This document shows, piece by piece, positions 8,030 through 15,664 of a stretch of DNA of 64,000 nt. The translations under genes and the position numbers were made by a program. The stretch is from Myxococcales bacterium. GTDB taxonomy: Bacteria > Myxococcota_A > Polyangia > Nannocystales > Nannocystaceae. Location: positions 62,001 to 126,000 of the forward strand of contig JACKDV010000001.1 of NCBI GenBank assembly GCA_020633315.1, given 5' to 3'. Under the pieces are notes generated by a model, which was not told where the DNA came from, made no database searches, and saw only the letters and a list, made by a program, of their open reading frames with translations. Each line of letters begins with the position of its first letter. Within the stretch, counting starts at the first letter, position 1.

Positions 8030-9220
8030 TCAGAGCCGGAGGCGGTCGGCGGCCTTGCGGGCGATCGCTCGGGCGTCGTCGAGGGTATCGGCGATCGCCG
8101 TCACGTGTCCCATCTTCCGGCCGGGCCGCACGTGGTGTTTGCCGTAGAGGTGGATCGATGCTGTCGGGACGGAGAGGGCTCGGGCCAGGCTGGCCGCCGA
8201 GCTGCTTCCCTCGCGGTGGCCGAGCACGTTGACCATCACGGCGGCTGGGCGCACGAGGGCGGGGCTGCCCAGCGGCAGGTCGAGCACGGCGCGGAGGTGG
8301 TTCTCGAACTGCGAGGTGATGCAGGCGTCGATGGTGTAGTGCCCGGAGTTGTGGGGGCGCGGTGCGATCTCGTTGAGCAGCAGCGTGCCGTCGTGGAGCT
8401 CGAAGAGCTCGACCCCGACCGCGCCCACGCAGTCGTAGGCGGCGGCGGCCCTTCGCGCCAACTCGGCGGCGCCCTCGATCACGGCCGCGGAGACCGGAGC
8501 CGGGACCTCGACCGCGTCGCACCGATGGTCGCGCTGCACGGTAGCCGCGACGGGGTAGACGACGTCCTCACCACCGGGCCGTCGCGCGACCACGACGGCG
8601 AGCTCGCGGACGAAGTCGACGAAGGCCTCCAGCAGGAGCCGCCCGTCCTCGCCCGCGAGGCCGGCGTGGGCGGCCCGCAGATCGGCCTCGTCGCGGACCG
8701 TGCGGTTCCCGTAGCCATCGTAGGAGTGGCGCGGACGCTTGGCGACCAAGGGATAGCCGAGCTCCTGCCCGGCTCGCAGGGCGGCGTCGAGATCCTCGCA
8801 CACTCGGTACGAGCCCACCGGGAGCCCCAGGGCGCGTGCGTGGTCCTTCTGACGGCCCTTGTCGCTGACCAGCGCCATCGTGTTCGACGAAGGCCACAGG
8901 TGGACGCCCTCTGGCAGCAGCTCGACGATGGTGCGGAGATCGACCCACTCGTTGTCCAGCGTGACCACGTCACACCCATCGAGGAACCGCCGTAGCGCCT
9001 CGACATCGTCCCACGGGGCCGTGATCACGTGAGCCGCCGCCGACGAGGGACCGGTGTCGTCGTCCTGGTAGAAGCGGACCTGCACCCCCAGGGGGAGCGC
9101 AGCCGCGGCCATCATCCGCCCCAGTTGGCCGCCGCCGAGGATGCCGACGATGGGGAACGGGGAGCCGCCGTGGTCATCGATTCCGGCGTGGTCCGGGGTT
9201 GGGCTGGGAGCGTTGCTCAT
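8030..9220 (-). CDS. purK: N5-carboxyaminoimidazole ribonucleotide synthase
   Basis: ATP-grasp enzyme making N5-CAIR from AIR, ATP and bicarbonate. The start at 9220 (MSNAPSPTPDH) leaves a short variable leader before the dinucleotide-like loop GILGGGQLGRMM (about residue 26). The signature VVTLDNEWVD stands where PurK usually has TYEFENV, a conservative variant. The ATP-grasp core follows: SDKGRQKDHARALGLP, YPLVAKRPRHSYDGYGN, EAFVDFVRELAVVVAR and the metal-binding LLLNEIAPRPHNSGHYTIDA. Length 396 is normal. First gene of a minus-strand operon with purE and the adenosyltransferase. The frame stays open far upstream, but that extension lies opposite other genes and lacks any domain. Confidence 0.96.
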   Translation of the reverse strand: MSNAPSPTPDHAGIDDHGGSPFPIVGILGGGQLGRMMAAAALPLGVQVRFYQDDDTGPSSAAAHVITAPWDDVEALRRFLDGCDVVTLDNEWVDLRTIVELLPEGVHLWPSSNTMALVSDKGRQKDHARALGLPVGSYRVCEDLDAALRAGQELGYPLVAKRPRHSYDGYGNRTVRDEADLRAAHAGLAGEDGRLLLEAFVDFVRELAVVVARRPGGEDVVYPVAATVQRDHRCDAVEVPAPVSAAVIEGAAELARRAAAAYDCVGAVGVELFELHDGTLLLNEIAPRPHNSGHYTIDACITSQFENHLRAVLDLPLGSPALVRPAAVMVNVLGHREGSSSAASLARALSVPTASIHLYGKHHVRPGRKMGHVTAIADTLDDARAIARKAADRLRL

Positions 9221-9263
9221 GGGTCCGGGCCGTGGGTGGCGGCGAGATGCTAGCAGAAGCGAG

Positions 9264-9548
9264 TGCCGGCCTCCGTCTCGGCGGGGCGCATCGCAGTGGC
9301 ACGAGCGTCGACCATGGGCTCGTGCACCGCGGGGCCGGAGCGGCGCGGTCCGGCGTGCTCGGGTGAGCTCCTCGCGGGCGCGCCGTCGTGGCTCGACGAT
9401 GGGCTGGACCGCGAGATCGGTCGTGCGAGGGGTCTTTCCGGCGATTGCTCGCGGTGGTGCTACGCGCGCTGTTCGTGCGAGCCGCGGGGGGCGAGGCTCG
9501 CTGCGGGGGCGGGCCCCGACCCATGGCCCGAGCTCGAGCCAAGCGACG
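9264..9548 (+). pseudogene. Decayed partial duplicate of the 5' end of the methyltransferase gene at 9725
   Basis: The stretch matches the region 9676-9975 that carries the start of the intact gene. Shared are the leader (CTCGG then TCGCAGTGG, then ACG, TCG and ACCATG), the first codons (M..CTAGPE against M..RTGGAE) and a later block where one frame reads RRLLAVVLRALFVRAA against RRLLDAVLRRLFLHAA in the intact protein; a different frame then continues AAGAGPDPWPELE against VPAAGPALRPELE. Frame changes between the blocks and a stop at about 9570 show it is not a working gene. The remaining bases to 9724 show nothing else recognisable. Alignment was made by eye, so the ends are approximate. Confidence 0.6.
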
Positions 9549-9724
9549 GAGGCTGGCGGGCTCGCCGTGAGAAGAGGAGCCGCGGGAGACCGCCTTGGGT
9601 GGCGGTCCGGAGCTCGGCAACCCCTACTGCGGTGAGACGGCTGCCGAGCGATCCGCCGCAGGGATGGTCGGTCGACGCCCTCGTTCTCGGTGCAGAGCCG
9701 CTCGCAGTGGTACGCTCGTCCACC

Positions 9725-12388
9725 ATGCCTGCCCGCACCGGCGGGGCCGAGAAGGTGCCCTCCGAGCAGCTCGTTCCTGGGCTCCTCGAGGGGCTGGCGG
9801 CGGTGGCGGGTCGTTGGATCGATCCCGGAGCCCGAGGCAGCGCCGCGGTGGAGGATGGCTACCGTCGCCTGCTCGACGCGGTGCTCCGACGGCTGTTCCT
9901 CCACGCGGCACGGCAGCGGGGGCTCGTGCCCGCGGCCGGTCCCGCTCTGCGGCCGGAGCTCGAGGCGGAGCTCGCCGCCATGCTCGACGGGCTCCCGGTC
10001 CTCGCCCGGGGCTCGCTCGAGCCCGACCAGCTCGGCGAGGTCTACGAGTGGCTGCTGGGCCTTCGGCCGCAGCTCGGTCCGGGTGGCCTGGCGCTCCGCC
10101 CCGGCGATGCCCGTCGCCGAACCGGGTCGCACTACACCCCGCGATCGATGACCGATCCGATCGTGCGTCGCACCCTCGAGCCGCTGCTCGCGGGGCTGGC
10201 CGACGGTGGGCCTCCCTCGTCGCAGGCGCTGCTCGGGCTGCGGGTGTGCGATCCGGCGATGGGCGGCGGCGCCTTCCTGCTGGCGGCGTGCCGTCGGCTG
10301 GCGGAGGCGGTGGTCGAGGCCTGGGAGCGAGAGGGGGCGCTGGCCGGGATCACGGCGACCCACGGCTCGGCCTCGAGGCATGCGCGGCGTCTCGTGGCGC
10401 GGCACTGCTTGTATGGCGTGGATCGGGATCCCGTCGCGGTGGCGGTGGCCCGCATGTCGCTGTGGCTGGAGGTCGGGTCGCCCGGCGAGCCGTCGAGCTT
10501 CGTGGACCACCGGCTGCGGTGCGGCGATGCGCTGGTGGGGCTGTCGGCCGCGCAGCTGCGGGGCCTGAGCTGGGAGCCGAGCGCCGAGGCGGTCGAGCTC
10601 GGACCGGATCCCCATGACGCGCCCGAACGCGCTCGGATCGCGGGCGACGTGCTCGTCGGTGCGTTCTTCGCCCACGCACGCGCGGCGGCCCGGAGGGCCG
10701 AGCTCGCCCTGCGTCGAGCCGAGCTGGCCGCTTGGCTCGGGCGAGCACCCGTGGGTCCGCCCCCGATCCCGATCGAGCGCTGGGCCCACGCGGCCCGCGA
10801 TCGCCTCCGTCCGTTCCACTGGCCCGTCGAATTCCCCGAGCTGCTCTCCGACCCCCGGCCGCTCGCCATCGTGGGCAACCCCCCGTTCATGGGCAAGAAC
10901 GCGATCCGAGCCGCGGGTGGTCCGAGCCAGCTGCCCTGGCTGCTCGCCCTGCACCCCGGGGCCCATGGCAACGCCGACCTCAGCGCTCACTTCCTGCGCA
11001 GGGCGGCGTCGCTCATCGCGAGCCGGGGCACGATCGGCTTCATCGCCACCAACACCATCGCCCAGGGCGACACCCGTGCCTCCGGCCTGCGGGCGCTGCT
11101 TCGCGATGGCTTCGTGATCTACGACGCGACCTCCCTGCGACCCTGGCCCGGCGAGGCCAGCGTGAGCGTCTCGGTCGTGCACCTCGCCAAGGGCCTGCCT
11201 CGGCCGTCTCGAGCCCCCCGCCTCGACGACCGGGCCGTCGTGGCGATCGACTCGCGCCTGCGCCCCGTCGCGGAGCGCCCCGAGCCCCGACGCCTGCACG
11301 CCAACCTGGGCATCGGCTTCGTGGGCAGCTACGTGCTGGGCATGGGCTTCACCCTCACCCCCGAGCAGCGCGACGCCCTGGTGGCCGAGGACCCCCGCCA
11401 CGCGGAGCGGATCAAGCCCTACCTGGGCGGGGCCGAGCTCAACTCCAGCCCCACGCAGGGCTTCATGCGCTACGTGATCGACCTCGGCGACCTGAGCCTC
11501 GAGCAGGCGCGCGGCTGGCCGCGCCTGCTCGAGATCGTGGAGCGCGAGGTCAAGCCCGAGCGCGACCGCAACAACCGCGAGGCCTACCGACGCTACTGGT
11601 GGCAGTTCGGCGAGAAGCGCCCGGCGCTCCAGGAGGCCCTGCGATCGTGCAGCCGCTGCCTGGTGACCCCGCGTGTGTCCAAGCACCTGGTGGTGGCATT
11701 CCAGCCGGTGGGGCGGGTGTTCTCCGAGCAGCTCGACGTGTTCGTCCTCGATCGCCACGCTCACCTCGCGCTCCTGCAGTCGCGGATCCACGAGCGCTGG
11801 GCCCGGCGCCTGAGCTCCTCGCTCGAGGATCGCCTGCGCTACTCGGTCTCGGCCTGCTTCGAGACGTTGCCCCTTCCCGACGAGCTCGCCTCGCTCGAGG
11901 CGATCGGCGAGCGCCTCGACGGGGCCCGGGCCGCGGTGATGGTCCGCCGCGGGATCGGGCTCACCAAGCTCTACAACGGGCTGAGAGCTCCCGCGGGCGG
12001 TGACCCGGAGCTCGACGGGCTGCGGGTGCTCCACGAGGAGCTCGATCGTGCCGTGCTGCGGGCCTACGGCTGGTCGGCGCTGGAGGTGCCGCCGTACTCC
12101 GAGCCCACCACGGCCCGCGAGGCGGAGGCGTGGCGTCGCTTCGACGACGCGGTGGTCGAGCGGCTGCACGAGCTCAATGCCCGGCGCGCCGCCGAGGAAG
12201 CGAGCCTCGGGGAGCCGGCGAAGGGTGAGGGCATCACCGACGCGCCCAGGCAGGAGAGCACCACGTCGATGCCGTCGAGGACGGGCGGCAGCGAGGCGGG
12301 GGACCCAGCGTCGCCCACGCGCTCCGGGGCCACGCCCGGCAGCTCGGCCGTGGACCCGGGGCGGGGAGTCAGCGCGACGACCCGGTGA
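9725..12388 (+). CDS. Eco57I-type adenine DNA methyltransferase (type IIG-like, no nuclease domain seen)
   Basis: N6-adenine DNA methylase of the class often fused to restriction nucleases. From ATG 9725 the protein has 887 residues. A helical N-terminal part (RRLLDAVLRRLFLHAARQRG, about 45-65) precedes RRRTGSHYTPRSMTDPIVRR (about 129-150), the SAM-binding motif I VCDPAMGGGAFLLAA (about 174) and the catalytic motif IV NPPF (about residue 384). A C-terminal target-recognition-like region with TLTPEQRDAL and YRRYWWQFGEKRP follows. Only about 130 residues precede the SAM domain and no PD-(D/E)XK nuclease is visible, so it may be an orphan methylase. The final 60 residues are low-complexity and run antisense to a decayed gene, so they are probably an acquired tail. 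Flanking debris suggests an inserted module. Confidence 0.85.
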   Translation: MPARTGGAEKVPSEQLVPGLLEGLAAVAGRWIDPGARGSAAVEDGYRRLLDAVLRRLFLHAARQRGLVPAAGPALRPELEAELAAMLDGLPVLARGSLEPDQLGEVYEWLLGLRPQLGPGGLALRPGDARRRTGSHYTPRSMTDPIVRRTLEPLLAGLADGGPPSSQALLGLRVCDPAMGGGAFLLAACRRLAEAVVEAWEREGALAGITATHGSASRHARRLVARHCLYGVDRDPVAVAVARMSLWLEVGSPGEPSSFVDHRLRCGDALVGLSAAQLRGLSWEPSAEAVELGPDPHDAPERARIAGDVLVGAFFAHARAAARRAELALRRAELAAWLGRAPVGPPPIPIERWAHAARDRLRPFHWPVEFPELLSDPRPLAIVGNPPFMGKNAIRAAGGPSQLPWLLALHPGAHGNADLSAHFLRRAASLIASRGTIGFIATNTIAQGDTRASGLRALLRDGFVIYDATSLRPWPGEASVSVSVVHLAKGLPRPSRAPRLDDRAVVAIDSRLRPVAERPEPRRLHANLGIGFVGSYVLGMGFTLTPEQRDALVAEDPRHAERIKPYLGGAELNSSPTQGFMRYVIDLGDLSLEQARGWPRLLEIVEREVKPERDRNNREAYRRYWWQFGEKRPALQEALRSCSRCLVTPRVSKHLVVAFQPVGRVFSEQLDVFVLDRHAHLALLQSRIHERWARRLSSSLEDRLRYSVSACFETLPLPDELASLEAIGERLDGARAAVMVRRGIGLTKLYNGLRAPAGGDPELDGLRVLHEELDRAVLRAYGWSALEVPPYSEPTTAREAEAWRRFDDAVVERLHELNARRAAEEASLGEPAKGEGITDAPRQESTTSMPSRTGGSEAGDPASPTRSGATPGSSAVDPGRGVSATTR

Positions 12389-12461
12389 GCAGGGGGCGCG
12401 AGCTCGGCCGCCGCCGCGCGTCCCGGTGCCCCGAGGCACCCGCCACCAGCACGGTGCCCAT
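12205..12461 (-). pseudogene. Remnant of an NAD(P)-binding (NmrA/SDR-like) protein, frameshifted and truncated
   Basis: Reading the minus strand from ATG 12461 gives MGTVLVAGASGH, a Rossmann start, and then a shift: the following codons make sense only one base over, as GRAAAAELAPPAHRVVALTP, RPGSTAELPGVAPERVGDAG and SPASLPPVLDGIDVVLSCLG, ending ASVMPSPFAG. Inserting one T after the sequence GGGGCACC (near 12427) would restore GASGHLGR, the normal dinucleotide loop. The similarity stops at about 12205, where the methyltransferase frame on the other strand begins its conserved part. So the gene is broken by both a one-base deletion and a 3' truncation. The identification rests on motif reading only. 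Confidence 0.65.
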
Positions 12462-12595
12462 CGGGAGCCAGGACAGCCGAGGCCGCTCGCTTCCACGCCC
12501 GCGTGCGCGATGCCGCGGCCGGATCGTCGGTCCCGGACCGCCCATTTCTCCGCAGGATGTGCCACCCTCGACTCGCCCGCGACGGCTCGGCTCGA

Positions 12596-15500
12596 ATGTC
12601 CATCCTCGTCATCCGCGATCCCTTCGGAGAGGTCTACCTGCTCTCGGAGGCGGGTCGTCGGCCCGAGTGGGAGCACCGGCTGCAGCCCCTGCAGGGGCAC
12701 CTCGCGGCTTGGGTGCTGCGTCGCTGCGAGATCGACGAGCACCTGCTGCTTCGCTTCCTGCAAGAGCTGGAGCCCGGCGGGCTGCGGCCGGTGGCGAGGC
12801 ACGGCAGCTCGACCATCGACGAGGTCGCCGACCGCCTCGACGAGGGCGACGGCGGGCGCCTCACCCTCTGGTACGTGCTCCAGCACCGCCCCATGCTCGA
12901 CGGCTTCGAGGTGGAGGAGGAGGTCCCGCTGCTCACCGACCTCGCCGAGCCGGTGGAGGAGGCCGACACCTGGTTCGAGGTGGAGCTGGTCGACGAGGCG
13001 GGCGAGCCCATCTCCGGGGTCGAGCTGCGCTTCACCGTCACGGGGGCGACCGAGACCGCGACCACCGATGGCTCGGGCAAGGCGAGGATCGACACCAAGG
13101 GCGGCAGCTTCGGATCGGTGTCGTTCGTGTCGCCCGACGCGGTGCGCAAGGAGGTCGAGCCGCGCTGGGAGGTGCTGCGCGAGCCCAAGGCGGTGGCCGA
13201 TCGCGTGCTCAGCCGGCTGGGCATCAGGGCGCTGGCGGGGGCCATCTCGATCGAGTCCAAGGTCACGCACCTGGTGGTGGTGGAGCCGCCCCTGGGCAAG
13301 ATCTTCATGGAGCTGCGCGACCGCAGCGGGCAGGTGCTGCTGCGCGACCAGGCCTATCGCATCGAGGGGCCCCAGACCCTCGAGGGGCGGACCGACGACG
13401 ACGGCCGCCTGCTCCACGAGGGGGTGCCGGCGGGCGACTACCAGCTCACGGTCACGGTGGAGATCCGCACCCGCGAGGACGCCGAGCCCATCGTGGACGA
13501 GTATTCCTCGCCGGTGGTGGTGCTCGATCCCGGCGACGCCACGCCGCAGCTGCGCTGCCTGGCCGCGGTGCCGCGGGTCCGCCTCGCGCGGCTGCGTGGC
13601 CTGCTGTTCGACACCAACAAGTGCTTCCTGCTGCCCACCGCGCTTCCGGCGATGCGGAGCGCCCGGAGGATCTGGCGCAGCCTGAACCCGGTGGAGCTGC
13701 TGGTGGCCGGGCACACCGACACCACGGGCGAGCCCGCGATCAACGATCCGCTCTCGGAGGAGCGGGCCAAGAGCGTCAAGGCGTTCCTCGAGGACGACGT
13801 GGACGCCTGGCTGGCGCAGTACGACGCGGCGGGGTCGAGCCGCTGGGGCGGCCGCGAGGATCGCCTGATGCTCACCCACGTGCCGGGCTTCGCCGCGCGC
13901 GAGCCGGGCGAGGACCCAGTGCGGTGGTTCCAGCGCACCCGCGGCCTGAGCGTGGATGGCAAGGCGGGGCCCAAGACCCGCCGCGCCCTCGTCACCGAGT
14001 ACATGGAGCTGGACGGGCCGCCGCTGGCCGACGAGGAGGGCTTCCACCTCTCGATCACCACCCTGGGCTGCGGAGAGCGGCACCCGCTGGCCGACGACGC
14101 GGAGACCCTCGACGAGGCGCCGACCGACGAGGCCGACGACCAGCACGATCGCCGCGCGGAGCTGCTGTTCTTCGACACGGACTTCGGCGTGCTGCCTCCG
14201 GTGGCCGCTCCCGACGGTCCCGAGTACCTCGACTGGCGGGCGCGGGCCGAGGTGGTGCAGGACGAGCTGGTCGGCGGCATGGGCAACGAGGTGGAGATCC
14301 TCGAGCTCCACGACGCGCTCTTCCGCCTCGACAGCGCGGTGGTGCTGCCCGAGGGCGAGCGGCCCGACGACGACGAGCACGAGGCGCTGACCTCGGTGGG
14401 GCTGTTCGCCAGTCTGCTGCGCTACAACGAGGAGCACCCGGGCCGGCGGATCCTGGTGGCGGGGCACACCGACACCAGCGGCGGCGAGGCCCACAACCAG
14501 GCCCTGAGCGAGGAGCGAGCCCGCTGCGCGGTGGCCCTGCTGCGGGGCGATCGCGAGGCCTTCGTGGAGCTCGCCGAGGCGCGGCACAAGGTGGGGGACT
14601 ACAAGCAGATCCTCTCGTGGTGCAGCGCGGCCTTCGGCGATCGCGATCCGGGGGAGGGCGGCTTCGACTGTGCGCCCGCGAAGGTGGACGACGTGGCGGC
14701 GACCGGGGTCACGCCGGTGCGCCGCTTCCAGGCCCAGTACAACGACAACCGCGAGGCCATCGGCGCCGCGGGCCAGCCGGAGCTGGCGGTCGACGGTGAC
14801 GTGGGGCCGATGACCTGGGGGGCGCTGTTCGACGTGATGCAATTCGGCATCGCCGAGGAGCTGGGCGAGGACGCGGCCGGGGTGGAGGCGCTGCGGGGCA
14901 AGCTCCAGTTCCTGCGCGACGGCGACGAGGCGATCGGCTTCGGCGAGCACCACCCGATCGATCAGCCCCACCGCGACGCGCTGCGCAGCCAGACCAACCG
15001 GCGCATCGAGATCCTGCTGTTCGACGCCACCGCCGAGGTCGATCTCGATCTGGCCAAGGAGCACCCCGACATCAGCGAGCTGTACCTGCCCGGGGTGTAT
15101 CGCCGGCGGCCGATCCCCACGATGGTGAGCGCCAAGCCGTGGCGGGCCCGCTGGGATCGCGGCGACGAGCCGGCCAAGCACCTGCGGGCGCGGGCGATGA
15201 CCCTCGAGGCGCCGGGGCTGCCCGAGGGCACGACGATGAGCTTCGAGGTGAGCGCGACCGTCGACCACCACGAGCCCGCCACGGTGGCCACGCTCGAACT
15301 CGGCGCAGAGGAGGGGCGCTGCGTCCAGGAATTCGTGGGCTGGGCGGCCGCGGTGGTCGAGCCCGATCCCGAGCGGGTGCTGCGAGACCCCCTGCCGGCG
15401 GTGAGCTTCCGCTTCGTCGTCGAGGGCGGCGGTCGCCGGGTGGAGTCCCGGGCGCTGGCCTACGGCGACGAGCTCGACCTCAGCTTCGTGCACGCCGAGA

Positions 15501-15664
15501 CCGAGGAACCCTTCGTCGCGGCCGAGTGGACCGTGCTGACGAGCTGGGGCTATCTCGAGGGGGTGACGGGCGAGGACGGGCGAGTCCACGTCGTGGGCCT
15601 GCCGCCGGGCGGGGCCCGGGCCACCTTGGCTGAAGCAGATGCAGTGAGCAAGACCGATGGCTAG
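12596..15664 (+). CDS. Large protein with two OmpA-like domains, each interrupted by a peptidoglycan-binding module
   Basis: Probably binds peptidoglycan. ATG 12596 (MSILVIRDPFGEVYLLSEAG) gives 1022 residues with no signal peptide. Residues 110-320 hold transthyretin-like repeats (FEVELVDEAGEPISGVELRF, and FMELRDRSGQVLLRDQAYRI). The first OmpA-like core begins about 335 with LLVAGHTDTTG and NDPLSEERA, is interrupted by WFQRTRGLSVDGKAGPKTRR (about 443-465), and closes with GCGERHPLADD and DRRAELLFFD (about 495-530). The second has LVAGHTDTSGG, NQALSEERARC, an insert ending LAVDGDVGPMTWGALF (about 730-750), then GEHHPIDQPH and TNRRIEILLFD. A third transthyretin-like unit ends the protein. Such architectures accompany contractile injection systems, but no structural genes of one are here. 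It overlaps the next gene by 8 bases. Confidence 0.85.
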   Translation: MSILVIRDPFGEVYLLSEAGRRPEWEHRLQPLQGHLAAWVLRRCEIDEHLLLRFLQELEPGGLRPVARHGSSTIDEVADRLDEGDGGRLTLWYVLQHRPMLDGFEVEEEVPLLTDLAEPVEEADTWFEVELVDEAGEPISGVELRFTVTGATETATTDGSGKARIDTKGGSFGSVSFVSPDAVRKEVEPRWEVLREPKAVADRVLSRLGIRALAGAISIESKVTHLVVVEPPLGKIFMELRDRSGQVLLRDQAYRIEGPQTLEGRTDDDGRLLHEGVPAGDYQLTVTVEIRTREDAEPIVDEYSSPVVVLDPGDATPQLRCLAAVPRVRLARLRGLLFDTNKCFLLPTALPAMRSARRIWRSLNPVELLVAGHTDTTGEPAINDPLSEERAKSVKAFLEDDVDAWLAQYDAAGSSRWGGREDRLMLTHVPGFAAREPGEDPVRWFQRTRGLSVDGKAGPKTRRALVTEYMELDGPPLADEEGFHLSITTLGCGERHPLADDAETLDEAPTDEADDQHDRRAELLFFDTDFGVLPPVAAPDGPEYLDWRARAEVVQDELVGGMGNEVEILELHDALFRLDSAVVLPEGERPDDDEHEALTSVGLFASLLRYNEEHPGRRILVAGHTDTSGGEAHNQALSEERARCAVALLRGDREAFVELAEARHKVGDYKQILSWCSAAFGDRDPGEGGFDCAPAKVDDVAATGVTPVRRFQAQYNDNREAIGAAGQPELAVDGDVGPMTWGALFDVMQFGIAEELGEDAAGVEALRGKLQFLRDGDEAIGFGEHHPIDQPHRDALRSQTNRRIEILLFDATAEVDLDLAKEHPDISELYLPGVYRRRPIPTMVSAKPWRARWDRGDEPAKHLRARAMTLEAPGLPEGTTMSFEVSATVDHHEPATVATLELGAEEGRCVQEFVGWAAAVVEPDPERVLRDPLPAVSFRFVVEGGGRRVESRALAYGDELDLSFVHAETEEPFVAAEWTVLTSWGYLEGVTGEDGRVHVVGLPPGGARATLAEADAVSKTDG

